NCBI RefSeq assembly: GCF_000003855.2
Contig: NW_003101680.1
Coordinates: forward strand, 3,725,753 to 3,789,752
Origin: Blastomyces gilchristii SLH14081
Taxonomy: Eukaryota; Ascomycota; Eurotiomycetes; Onygenales; Ajellomycetaceae
DNA length: 64,000 bases
Direction: 5' to 3'
Part shown: piece after piece, positions 46,991 to 60,400 of the stretch
Numbering within the stretch: position 1 is the first letter of the stretch
Layout: the number at the start of each line of letters is the position of its first letter
Made by a program: the position numbers and the translations under genes
The notes under the pieces: generated by a model
What the model saw: the letters and a program-made list of their open reading frames with translations, nothing else
Database searches by the model: none
What the model was told of the DNA's origin: nothing

Positions 46991-48078
46991 TCTAGAAGAT
47001 TTAACATCTTTATATGATAACTATGTGTAAGAAAGAACAGGCTTACATCTGTTGAAATAATATCTTATTCATTGATAGTGATCTCTGTATATAGAAACAG
47101 ATCATGTCAATTATCTTATAAATAATTGTAGAACTTATAGAGATAATTCTTTACAGTTTGAATTATTTATTCTGATATATCATCAGTCTCAGAGTAATAG
47201 ACAGTTAATAGATAATATATAATCTTGAGAACTTGACAGATTCTTGTTCAGAGAGTACTTACAAATTAACAGTTTTAATTCAATACTATAGATCTCAGTA
47301 ATTTATATATCTGATAGAATAAGCTCTGTAGAAAAGCTTCAGTGACTTATTCAGTATTCATCTTATTATAAGATTTCAATATTATATTTTTACTTAATCA
47401 ATTCATAATAATCAGAATGTTTCTATAACTCTTACTCTCAGAGAGATTAACAGTAAAGTTAATTATCACATCTTATCAGATTCTATCAGAGATATTAAGT
47501 AATTTTAACAGATCTTTTCTACAGTTCTTTTATAAGATAATAAAAGAATAATAGTTGCAGTTTCAGATAAAGTGTCTGATGCTGTTTAATATCTTAGATC
47601 AGTAGAACTCTTGAGAGATTATTCTATACAGTTATTCACAGTCTGAATAACTAGTTATATACAAATCATGCATCTTTTATATTATCTGAGTGTGTAAGAG
47701 TTCAGAGTGAGAAACTCAGTATTATTCACAGAATTATAGAGTATTATTATTATTAATTAAATATTCTGAGATATCAGTTCTTATACATAGTTCTGAGGAA
47801 AATTGAGATGCTTCTTAATATACTACTTCAGTAAGTACTTAGAGAAGTTCATCAGTTTAAGATGTTATATATCATAATTTATTCAGTATAGATCTGAAGA
47901 ATGTTCTGACTAATAAAGTATGTATAGTGTCATGAATAATTTCATTATAATTAACTAATATCTTCAGATTCAAGAGTTGATGTTCTTGATTTATTCAGCA
48001 TCTATCTGTCACATTGAACAGCATATCTTATTCTTATTATGAGAGAATATCTGTCATCAAGTTCTGACTATCAGAGTG

Positions 48079-51000
48079 ATTATTATTATTATTCTTCAAT
48101 TATAGATGTATGCAGTCAGAGACTATAACATCTATCTGAGAACTTTTAGTTCTCAGGGTTTTTCCTATATCTGTAAAGTTAACTATTATACATTCATCAA
48201 TTTCAGATATACAAAATCAGAAAATTCCAGCTCAGAATACAAAAACTGTTTACAAATTACAGTGTTTTAACATCTTCTGATACTTTGAAACCATTTGACA
48301 ATATCATGACAAAGGAAAAGAGAACACAGTCTTAAAGATAGACACATTAAATAGATAGACAGAAAGAAATTGAAAGAAAAAGATAAAGTAAAGAAAGACT
48401 GTAACAAAACAAATTATTAAAAGATAGTAAATAGCTGTTTTAACAGACTATATCTGGTTGATTTCCTCCTCTTTATATTCAGATAATTCTGAATTTAGCC
48501 ATTTTCTTGTAGCTGCTTGAGTTTCTGATAGAAAGTCTATTAATTATTTAATTCCTGTCTCAGTTGAGAATAAGAATCTCATATTTAATTGATTTAGATT
48601 GTACTTCTCTTTCAATCTGGCTCTGAGACTATTGAATAATGCACAGTGCATTACAATATGCTCAGAATTCTCATTTATATTGCAGAATGAGTATTCTATT
48701 GAATCAAATCTATCATCAAATCTTTGTATATAAGATTTGAAATAGCCATATCCTAGTTTCAGCTGTATTATAGATGAGAATATTTTCTTTTTACATTTAA
48801 TTGAACAAGATTTCCACTTGGGTTTTGTTTCAAATCTTGAATAATGTATACTCTTCTTTTGTTTCTGCCAGCTTTCATTCCACTTGTCTAAACAAGATTC
48901 TTTTATTTTTCTCTTTATAAAAGACCAGAACACAATTTTTTGAATAGATCTGCTTAATTCTGCACTCTTTTTTACAGCTGAATCAGTCAATTCATTATCA
49001 TGAATATTCATATGAGCAGGAACTCAGTGCAGATGAATTATCAGCTTTGATATTCTTCTCTTTTGAATTTTCAAAACAGAGTTTAAGATCAGTTCAAGAT
49101 TCATTTGATCATTATGAATCTGACTATTTCTAAGTCTTTTTAAAGCAGCTTGACTATCAGAGAATATTCATACCTCTTTCAAATAATTTCCTCTTTTATA
49201 AGATTTTATTTCAATGGGTTTGAAAGCTTTCACTATTGCAAATAGTTCAGCATCAAAGACTTCAGATTCACAGCCTAGATTTCAGAAATCTGAGATAAAA
49301 TTGATATTATCTTCAGTATAAGCAATGCCTGCGCCTAATCTATTCAAATTCTCATTTTTTGAGCCATCTGAATAAATCAGAATAGAGTCTTTTATATTGA
49401 TTGTAGAAATTCTCTTCAAATGCTGTTCATATTCTTTCTCTTTTAATAGTTCACTTATTTATAAGTCTATAAGAGATTCAAGCTTTTCTCTTCAGAGAGA
49501 TAACTTCTCATGATCAACTTTTTCAACATTTAAAGAAGAAAATTGATTTTTAATCAGAGAGTATAGTCTGTATAGTTGAGAAGACATTTTCTTTGAAGAA
49601 TTATTTTCATTTCAATCAAGAAATCTATTTCAATCCAGTTCATTTCCAGAGTTAATTGATAAAAATGAAGAAGAGACTCTTTCTCTGATTATATGATTTA
49701 AGCTCATCTTTACAACTCTCAGAGCATAGTTCATACAGGCCTTTTCAAATCTAATAGCAGAAGAAGGAATTGAAGCTTCAATTTCCATTACTTTAATAGA
49801 AGATGATTTGAATGCTCTCAGAATTCTTCTCAAGACTCTGTTTTGCAGACTTTGAAAGAGTTCAGTGAAATTCTCTTGATTATTCTGTCAAACTTGAACT
49901 CTCTAATCAGCTACTGATGTAATACAGGCTATATATAACTGTCTCATAGCCTGGAAGAATAGACCTCTCTCTGTATTTGATAGTCTGATCATGTTATTCA
50001 ATAGTCTTTCTGCCTTGACAGTTCTTTGTTGAATGTGATATTTAAAATTCAACTTGGAGTTTAATCATACTTCTAATCATTTGACATTTACACTGAATTT
50101 AATCTCTCTATTTAAAAGAGTTAGAGATAGTTCTTTCTCATTGAATCTAGAAAAGAAATGAATTAACTCAGTTTTATTCATATCAAATTGAATTTGATTG
50201 ATATCTGCTCTAACAAAGATTTCCTTTGCAGCTTCTTTAATTACTTTCAAATTCTCTTTAATAGTTTTTGAGCTGTAGACTAGATCAATATCATCCACAT
50301 AACTCAGAGATTGCACTATTCTCATATTTCTATTTTTGAACAGATATGCAGTGTATATTGCAAATAAAATGAGTGAGATTGAAGATCCCTGTGATACTCC
50401 TATTTTTATCTCAGTCTTGTCTTATTTCATTTCATCAAAGAAGAGTTGTATAATTCTTTTAGATATAAAACAGTTAACTCATTTTATTAGAGAAAGTGAC
50501 AGTTTTAATATCTTCAATGTCTGAATTAACTTTGACTTTGAAACATGATCAAATGCTTCTTTTATATCAATAAAAACTGCAGTTGAGACCAGACTCTCAT
50601 GCTTTGCTATTTGAATATCATGAATATCTGAGAGAACAGTGTCAATTGCAGAACACTGTTTTCTATCTCTCATTTATTCACTGAATAAAAGAGAATCACT
50701 TATAGAGCTTATAAAAGATAGTTGAGTAGCTATTATCTTTTCTAAAACCTTTCCTAGGCAGTTCAATAGAGATATTACTCTATATGACTTAGAAATTGAA
50801 GTTTTTCTATTAGGTTTTACAAGAATCACTCCAGTGGCTTCTCTCCAGCATTCAGAATGATATTCATTTTTCAAGAGATTGAAAAAGAGCTCAAAATATT
50901 CATTCTTTAAGTAGGAATATGTATTCTGAATAATCAAGTGATTAATTGAATCAGAACCTGCAGCAGTTTTAACAGAACTTGAGAAGATAGCTGACTCTAA

Positions 51001-52801
51001 TTCATCTTATGTAAGATCAGATCATTCCCAGTCATTTTCATTGATATAGTTGAGAAGTGATATATTCTCTTTCTCTGAATCTGAATCTGAATCTGGTGAG
51101 TTCTGAAAGAGAATTCTCATGAAAGCTTGACATTTTTTCTCAAAAGAGTTTGCTGTATATGATTCATTCTGAAACTCATATTCTAAGGCTGGAAGTTTTG
51201 CTACACTTCTTGTTTTAGTATAGTTAAAAGCTTTAAAAACTTCCTTCCCTTGTGCTTCTTCAAGAAATTTATTCCAGCAGTCTGTTTTAGCTCTTTTAAT
51301 ATCTGAAAAATATTCATTTCTGACAGTTTTGAACTCTTCATCAGATATTACATCATTCTTTCAATCTCTTCTAGCAGTAGCTAATTCTTTCCTTTTAGAT
51401 GAGATATTCTCATTTCATCAAGGTTTTGAATACACAGAAGATTTTCTCTTTGAAATATTATCTCTAACACTTGTTAGAATAATAGATGTAATAAGCTTCA
51501 CTCTATTCTCAAGCATTTCATTTGAGATAGCTTGACCAGAATTCCAATATAGCTCATTCTGCCTTTTAGATTTTAACAGTTTTATACTTTCTTCAACTGC
51601 TTTTCAATCAGCTTTTTCAAAGTTATACTGATTAGAGAGAAGAGGATTTTCACTCATTTATTTTTCACTCAGTTCAATATCAAATTGAATAATCTCATGA
51701 CCTGATTCTGATGTCTCATTTGAATTAATAAACCAGTTTACAAGTCTTCTTTTCATTAGACTTTGTGATATGAAGATTAGATCTATAATAGATTTCTGTT
51801 TCATGTCTTTTCTAAAGAATGTTTGTTAATCAGACTTATTAACCAAATCTATTGAATGCTCAAAGATTCATTCAATCAGATTATCAGCTCTCACTGCTCT
51901 CTTGCATTCTGAATTCCATCAGAGATGATGTGCATTGAAATCTCCTGCAATTATAGAGTTTCTTGATGGAGTTATGTTCAGAAATTCTCTATTAATTGTT
52001 CAGATATTGTTATTTTCCTTCAATGACTTTTCATTATAGATATTTATAAGCTGTATAGTATCAAACTCATTTTCTTTATCTATAATATCACCCACCAGAA
52101 TATCAGGGTCAGACATGATATCAAATCTTAGATTAAATTGATATCTTGATCTCTTTCTTCCATAGATCACTACTCTTGACTTTATCTCAGACTTTTGAGG
52201 TAGAAAGCAGTAGTAGCTTGAATGAGAAATAATGTAATTTTGCTCAGCATCAAAATTCGGTTCCTGAAGTAGTACAAAATCAACTTTTTATTCAAATGCA
52301 ATTTGAAGACAAGAATAAATACAATTTGAGTTTCTATCCACATTATTTTGAATAAATGTGATTTTTGAAGAGTTTTTAAACTTTTTTTGTTGTTTTTGTT
52401 GTATATTCATACTAAAAGAGAGTAGAGATAGAGTAGGATCTAGTCACTATCATCAGATAGTAGATTATAACTATTTTGAAAAGTAGGGATCTTGACTGCT
52501 TGTATTATATCTAGTTTACCATCAGAGTCATTTCTCAATTCTCTAATCTTAACAGGAGTTTGAGGATTCAAATTCTGTTTACATTTAGCTGAAGAATCGA
52601 AGTTTGAAGATTTAGATAGTTGAGAGTTTCTTCTTTTTGAGCTTGCAGTTGTAAGTCTACTGACTTGACTCTTCTCTTCAGTTCTATATTGACTTTGAGC
52701 TTCATCTTTTCTTCAGTTCTTTTGAGTTCTAGGAGCAAACATACATTCTTTTGAGCTAGATGCATGTTTTTCTTTGCAATTAGAGTACTTAAGCAGAGTG
52801 T
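48079..52801 (-). mobile_element. LINE copy 2, 5'-truncated
   Basis: Minus strand, with the (AAT)n tail at its left end (48,079-48,100) and 5' truncation inside ORF1 at the CQHTLLKC knuckle (52,801). The reverse transcriptase keeps the catalytic YVDD (~50,300-50,290) that copy 1 has lost. The 5' edge contains CAGAGTG, which also precedes the tail at 48,072-48,078, so a 7-bp duplication or microhomology is possible. Gypsy B flanks it on the left and gypsy A on the right. Confidence 0.88.
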
Positions 52802-55800
52802 ATAGTATCTCTTCTGATACTCTTGAATCTTTCTCAAGAATTTACAGACTTTCTCCTGAATCTTCTGAATTCTCTCAGCTTATTCACAGGCATCATCACA
52901 CTCTATAGTGTACTCTTATAAGTTCATTAAGATTATCTGTGAATAAGTCTCAGTAAGTATCTCAAAGAAGGTTTTATCTATGCTGATATGCTTTGAGTTA
53001 TTATATATGAACTCTGTGAGTGATAATCAATACACTCAGTTATTCTCATTGTAATTGATAAAGCACTGCAGATACTGTTTTAATATACTTATCAGATATT
53101 CTGTCTAATCATCTATCTATTGATGAAAAGTCATGCTTAAATCTTATGAGATCTTCAATATAGTTATCAGATCAGATCAGAACTCTTTTACAAAGATTGA
53201 TTCTCTGTCTAAGATAATATTCATAGATAATTCATACAACTGAATCACATTGTGAATAAAAATATAAGTTAAATTCTTTGACTTCAAGTTCTTACAGATA
53301 AGTATAAAGTGTGCTATCTTGATAAAGTAATTCACTATTATCAGCACACTGTCAAAGCAGGCATTATATATATTCTTACTTTCAGAGAGACTTATAAGAA
53401 TATTCATTTTTAGCTGTTTTCAAGGTTTCTGTGAGATGAGTAGAGAAATAAGTTCTTTATATAATCTGAACTGCACTATTCATGAATTCTGATAAACAGT
53501 ATAAGAATTCACTATCTTCTTCATAAGTTCTTATATCTTCAGTCAGAAGTATTTTCTTATAAGTAACTTATAAGTTCTAGTGTCTGTAAAATGATCTGCT
53601 AGAGAAGAGTCATGATATCTTTTAATAAGTTCTATACATAGAAACTCATTTATAGATATATAATTTCAGCTCTCTCTTTATAAGAGATTATTTAAGTCTC
53701 TTTAACTCTTTATTTCTGCAGAATTGATCTCTGTCATGAGTAGTTTTCAAATATACTGAGTATATTTATTCTTCAGTTGCAGTTCAGATAATCTGAATAG
53801 AAGATTTTATAAAGACTTATACTCTGTTTTCTCTTACATCAGGTCTTTCACAGTACTTCTCAAAGTCTGTAAATTCTTCAGATTATAGATATTCTCTTCA
53901 AGAATTCTTGCAGAGATTCTCAGAGTGTTAACTCTCAGTATTATAGAGAGTAATTATACAGAGTTCTTTTCTTTCTCTTCTCTCTTCTCTTATAGAGAAT
54001 TAAGAGACTCTTCAGTTAATCTCTTTATAACACTCAGTCTGAGCATTCTGTGAAGCTTTTCTGTCTTCTCTAGTCTCTCTGTATCTGTCACTCTGATCTT
54101 CTTAATATAGTCTGATCTGTGAGAGAGTCTGTCTGCTGAGTTCTTAGTTCTCTTGATATATTCTATCTTGAATCAGAACTCACTTAGTCTCTAAGCTCAG
54201 TAAATCTGCTGCTGTGAGAGTTTCTTAATTGAAGTAAACTGTTATAAGCTATTATAATCAGTTCTAACAGTAATCACTGTTATGAGACTCTCAAAGTAGT
54301 AATATCAATGATAGAAGAATTTCACTATTATAAGAAGCTTTCTATTATAAATATTATAGTTAATATCTGCAGATTGCATCTTCTATAAGAAAAAGATTAC
54401 TGAAACTCAGTTCTCATTTAACTGTAGTTATAAGACTATTTCTGAAATTATAAAGAAGAAGACATCTATCTTTAATCTAATTAAGAGTAAGAAATCAAAG
54501 TGAAATAGTATCACTGTATCTATAAATATCTGTTTTAATCTTATAAAGACTCTATAAGCTTCTGAGATAAGAAAGTTCTTACAGTTCTCTCTTCTTAATA
54601 ATCTTTTCATTCTCTATTTATAGAATAACTTCTTCTTATTTTCATTCTTCAGCATATCTATAAGAGCTAAGAAGATTCTTATGAATGCAAAGATAAATCA
54701 TCTATAGAAATTCATAAAGTTTAGAAAGATCTGAATCTTATGAATACTAGTTAGCTTCAGTTATAATAGAATAGTCTTAATCTGTGAAGATTTTATCTGA
54801 ATATCATCTACAGTGATTACATATTCTAGAAAATTAATTCAGTAAATACTACAGTTATACTTTATAAGCTTAATATACAGTTCTATCTTATCTAAGATCT
54901 TTAACATACTTCATACATACTCAGTGTGTTCTTTCTTCTTTATAAAGTATATTATCACATCATTCAGATATATTATTATGAAGATATTCAGATATATATA
55001 AAGTATTTTATTAATAAAAGACTGAAAGACTATGAGAATATTAGTCAGATTAAAAGATATTACTAGATATTTAAATAATTTCAGTGCAGTTCTAAAGACA
55101 GTCTTTTATTCATTCTCAGACTGTATTCACAGTTATATATATACATTGATTATATTCAGTTATATGAATATAACAGCTTCTGTAAGACAGTTAATTACAT
55201 TCTCAATCAAAGATAGAAAATAGTAACTCTTTATTATCTTGAAGTTCAGATTATAATAGTTTATACATAATCTGAGATCTTTATTCTTCTTCTTTATAAA
55301 TATCACAGAGACTTTTATAAAGATCTGTGAAAATTAAATAAAGTTATTCTTCAGATTCTTCTTTATATAAGTCTGTAAGATCTCTGTCTCATAATAAGAG
55401 AGCTTATAGATTAATTCTCAGAAGAGTTTCTACTCTTCTATCAAATCTATTATCAGATTCTTCTCATAGTGAGAAGAAAGCTCAGCTGTCTTTACTGAGC
55501 TGAATATCTCTGTGAGATCTCAGTATTTCTCTAGTATCTGAAGCTCAGTTTTCATGACTGTGAGATTCTCAAACACTTGTAAAGTTATTATATAAATATG
55601 CTTATCTTCTCTAATTAACTCTGCAGTATTAACTGATTCTATCTTTATAAGTAAGTCTACTAACACTGATTGAAAGTATAAACCTGACTTATGAACAGCT
55701 ATGTGTGAATTGTGTCTTTGAAGTTATATAAGTCTCAAGTATATATTATCTATAATATCTGTGATAATCACAGTTTCTGTAAATCTTCTTCAGATTTCAG

Positions 55801-57155
55801 AGAGATCTTATAATTTAAAGATAATTCTTATAAGTCTCTCAGCTCTCAGATCTAAGTTCTCACACTCTGCTTATTATAAGAGCAGATTCTCAGTTTTTAT
55901 CATTCAGCTCATTTACTCTGCAAGCTTTAGAGACACTATAGTAATCTGAGATTCTGAGTTTATTAATACTTCTTATACTTATGAGACAGTAGTATCACAG
56001 TACAGTCTCTCTCTATAAGTAAGTATTTTTATCAGAGAAGTAACAGATTCAGATATCAGCTTCAAGACTCTTAAGAAGACTATTACTAACTCTGTTCATA
56101 ACTTCTTAAATTTCTATTTTAATTTATCTGAACAGTTTATGTAGAGATGTTCTGATTTAGAATAGATAAAATAGAGTCTCTTTTTCTTAATCTCTCTGTT
56201 ATATACTCTATTTATAAGAGTTTATAAAGCTCTCTCTTTCTACTCAGTAGTCAGATATGAATCTCTCTATATTTTATCATCTTTTTCTAATAAATCTGTT
56301 CTCTGTTATTCTGACTCTTACAGAGCTGATCAGTGATTCACTCTCTACAGATCTATAACTCTCACAGTGATCTGTAAACAGTGAATGAGAGTTATCAGTT
56401 TCTTCAGAGTCAAGAACTTAGAGTCTTATTTAATAAGCTTATTCTATATATCTTTATTCAGTCTCTTTATAAATATTATTATTTAGATCTTGTTTCAGAG
56501 CTCTGTTTTCACAGATCTCAATTCATATTATAATTTTATAAAGTGCTGTGAGTAGTCTTTATTAGATTTCTCATCTTTTTTTCTAATATTAATGATTATG
56601 ACTCAGATATTCTCTATTCAGTTTACAGAGTCTTTTAACTTATTCTTTAGATAGATCTTAAGAATAGATCAGTGAGATCTCTTATAATTATTCTCTAGAT
56701 AATTCAGTCAGTTCTTGACTTCAGTATAATAGAGATCTGTTATTATATAGATAACAGTTTCTTTATCTTTTATATTACACAGTCAGGCTTGTAAGATAAT
56801 TTTAAATACAAACTTACAGAAGCTTTTATAGATTGTGATTTAATAAGTAATCTTAAGTAGTTACAGCTTAAGAAAGTTTCTTTTCAGTTTGTAAGTATCT
56901 CTGAAGATCATGTCTAGAAACTCAGTTTAAGAGTGTTTACAGACAGTAAGTATTTCTTATAGAAAAATAGCTTAGTTTTATAGAAGATACTCAAGAATGT
57001 TCTTCATTGAGATTGATTTATTCATGAATTCAGAGAGTTTCTCTATCACAGATGTAGAGAATAATGTTCTATAAGTGATTAGTAAGTTCTCTGAGACTTC
57101 TTTTATAAGAGTTATTCATAGTTTAGATGACTGCTTCTAAGTGTCTGTAGTAGAG
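52802..57155 (-). mobile_element. Gypsy family A, left copy of an inverted pair
   Basis: Minus strand. Reverse transcriptase at about 55,350-54,700: KDLRLCINYYNLN and YLNDVIIYF (one catalytic Asp changed to Asn). RNase H at about 54,610-54,200: AYRVFIRLKQIFIDTVILFH. Integrase at about 53,410-53,000: SLSESKNIYNACFDSVLIIV, NVIQLYELSMNIILDRESIF. It breaks off in the integrase tail at LINE copy 2. All frames carry stops. A 5' LTR-like stretch extends to the right, to about 57,460. Confidence 0.8.
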
Positions 57156-57493
57156 TTTGCAGGAATTGAAGCATATGAGTTTCTAGTTCTTTCAGTTATA
57201 ACAGGCAGTTACTGACTGACTGAGCTTGAAATGTAAGAATAAGTGCTCACAGACAGTTATTTGAGTATTTGCAGCTTGATGTGATATATACTATTAACTA
57301 CTAGAAGTATTTATAATAGAAAGATAAAATGTAGAGATTAAATGTATAATAGTATTTAAGCTGAGTTATAAATAGTATTCACAAACTCCAGTCTATATAG
57401 TTGTGTGTAGCCAAGGGCCACTAACCCTATTAGTTACGCGAGAGATAGAAATAGAGGTAAAGAATTCATGAGAAGCGGGATTTCTTACATGAA
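57156..57493. other. Spacer between the inverted gypsy A copies, with LTR sequence
   Basis: It holds AT-rich LTR-like DNA of the left copy and then an unmutated GC-richer stretch (57,405-57,480: GTAGCCAAGGGCCACTAACC, TTACGCGAGAG, GAGAAGCGGG). No repeat of this stretch is found at the start of the right copy, which therefore lacks its 5' LTR here. Confidence 0.55.
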
Positions 57494-60400
57494 CTCTACT
57501 GCAGGTACTCAAAAGCAGTCACTTAAACTATGAATAACTCTTATAAAAGAAGTTTCAGAGAACTTATTAATTACTCACAGAACATCATTCTCTGCATCTG
57601 TGATAGAGAAACTCTTCAAATTCATAAATAAATTAATCTCACTGAAGAACATTCTTAAGCATCTTCTACAGAACTAAGTCATTTTTCTATAAGAAATACT
57701 TACTGTCTGTAAACACTCTTAAACTGAGTCTCTAGATATAATCTTCAGAGATACCTATAAACTGAAAAGAAACTTTCTTAAGTTATAATCACTTAAAATC
57801 ACTTATCAAATCACAATCTATAAAAGCTTTTATAAGTTTGTATTTAAAATTAACTCATAAGTCTGATTATATAATATAAAAGATAAAGAAGCTATTATCT
57901 ATATAATAACAGATCTCTATTACACTGAAGTCAAGAATTGACTGAATTATCTAGAAAATAATTATAAGAAATCTCACTGATCTGTTCTTAAAATCTATTT
58001 AGAGAATAAGTTAAGAGACTCTGTAAGCTGAATAGAGAATATCTGAGCTGTAATCATCAATATTAGAAAAAGAGATAAGAAATCTGATAAAGACTACTCA
58101 CAGTACTTTATGAAATTATGATATGAATTCAGATCTGTGAAAACAGAGCTCTGAAATAAGATCTGAATAATAATATTTATAAAGAAGCTGAATAAAGATA
58201 TATAGAATAAGCTTATTAAGTAAGACTCTAAGTTCTTGACTTTAAAGAAACTGATAACTCTTATTCACTGCTTATAGATTACTGTGAGAGTCACAGATCT
58301 ATAAAAAGTAAATCATTGATCAGTTCTGCAAGAGTCAGAATAACAGAGAACAGAATTGTCAGAAAAAGATAATAAGATATAGAGAGATTTATATCTGACT
58401 GCTGAGCAGAGAGAGAGAGCTTTATAAGCTTCTATAAATAGAGTATATAATAGAGAGACTAAGAAAAAGAGACTCTGTTTCATCTATTTTAAATCAGAAC
58501 ATCTTTATATAAACTGTCTAAATAAATCAAAATAGAAATTTGAGAAGTTATAAACAGAGTCAGCAACAGTCTTCTTAAGAGTCTTAAAGCTGACACCTGA
58601 ATCTGTTACTCTCTTAATAAAAATACTTACTTATGAGAAGAGACTGTATCACAGTACTACTGCTCTATAAGTATGAAAAGTATTAATAAACTCAGAATCT
58701 CAGATCACTGTAGTGTCTCTAAAGCTCACAGAGTAAATAAGCTGAATAATGAAAACTGAGAATCTGCTCTTATAATAAGCAGAATGTGAGAACTCAGATC
58801 TGAGAATTAAGAGACTTATAAGAGTTATCTTTGAATTACAAGATCTCTCTGAAATCTGAAGAAGATTTATAGAAACTGTGATTGTTATAAATATCACAGA
58901 TAATATATACTTAGAACTTGTATAATTTCAAAGACACAATCTGTACATAGCTATCTATAAGTCAGATTTATACTTCTGATCAGTGTTGACAGATCTACTT
59001 ACAGAGATAGAATTAGTTAATACTGTAGAGTTAATTAGAGAAGATAAGCTTATCTATATAATAACTTTATAAATATCTGAGAATCTTGTAATTATGAAAA
59101 CTAAGTTTCAGATATCAGAGAAATACTAAGATCTTATAGAGATATTCAGCTCAGTAAAGATAGCTAAGCTTTCTTCTCATTATAAGAAGAATCTGATAAT
59201 AGATTTAATAGAAGAATAGAAACTCTTCTAAGAATCAATCTATAATCTCTTTCATTATAAGACAGAGGTCTTACAGATCTATATAGAGAAGAATCTGAAG
59301 AATAACTTTATTTAATCTTTACAGATCTCTGCAGAAGCCTCTGTGATATTTATAAAGAAGAAGAATAAAGATCTTAGATTATATATAGACTATTATAATC
59401 TGAACTCTAAAATAATAAAGAGCTGCTATTCTCTGTCTCTGATTAAGAATGTAATCAACTGTCTTATAAGAGCTGTTATATTCATATAATTAAATATAAT
59501 TAATATATATACACAGCTGTGAATACAGTCTGAGAATAAATAAAAGACTATCTTTAGAACTGCACTGAGATTATTTAAATATCTAGTAATGTCTTTTAGT
59601 CTGACTAATATCTCTATAGTATTTCAGTCTTTTATTAATGAAATACTTTATATATATCTGAATGTCTTTGTAATAAGATATCTGAATAATGTGATAATGT
59701 ACTTTATAAAGAAGAAAGAACATACTGAGTATGTATAAAGTGTATTGAAGATCTTAGATAAGATAGAACTGTATATTAAGCTTATAAAGTGTAACTTCAG
59801 TATTTATTAGATTAATTTTCTAGAATATATAATCACTGCAGATGATATTCAGATAAAATCTTCACAGATTAAGACTATTCTATTATAATCAGAGTCAACT
59901 AGTATTTATAAGATTCAGATCTTTCTGAGCTTTATGAATTTCTATAGATGATTTATCTTTATATTCATAAGAATCTTCTTAACTCTTACAGACATACTGA
60001 AGAATGAAAATAAGAAAAAGTTATTTTATAAATAGAGAATGAAAAGATTATTAAGAAGAGAGAGCTATGAGAACTTTCTTATCTTAAAAGCTCATGAAAT
60101 CTTTATAAGATTAAAATAGATATTTATAAATATAGTAATACTGTTTCACTTTAATCTTTTACTCTTAATTAGATTGAAGACAGATATCTTCTTCTTTATA
60201 ATTTCAGAAATAGTCTTATAACTACAGTTAAATGAGAACTGAGTTTCAGTGATCTTTTTCTTACAGAAGATGTAACCTGTAGAGATTAACTATAATATTT
60301 ATAATCAGAAGCTTCTTATAATAGTAAAATTCTTCTGTTACTAATATCACTACTTTAAAAGTCTTATAACAGTGATTACTGTTAGAACTGATTATAACAG

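Larger units (their letters stand above)
44640..48078 (-). mobile_element. Gypsy family B fragment, split by LINE copy 3
   Basis: Minus strand. From the right: an RNase H end (~48,078-48,030), integrase core (48,000-47,004) with FTVNLSESKSYRNIL, YYSETDDISE and TVKNYLYKFYNY, then, after the LINE insert, the integrase tail at 45,354-45,157 (YKVIEVLDSHKYYLNTLSEI, YNVFYTSLL), which matches the gypsy pattern before a chromodomain. Near 44,790-44,895 are short direct repeats (GACTGAGAATCAGAGT, AAGAATGAAGCAG). An LTR may lie near 44,560-44,900 but I cannot delimit it. Stops throughout. Confidence 0.72.

Noticed and set aside
26386..52801. Recurrent in-frame TGA at Trp positions as a sign of an altered genetic code
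   Set aside because: LINE copies differ: TGG in one is TGA in another at the same site, and TAA replaces CAA in places. Mutation explains it; the neighbouring genes use TGA as stop.
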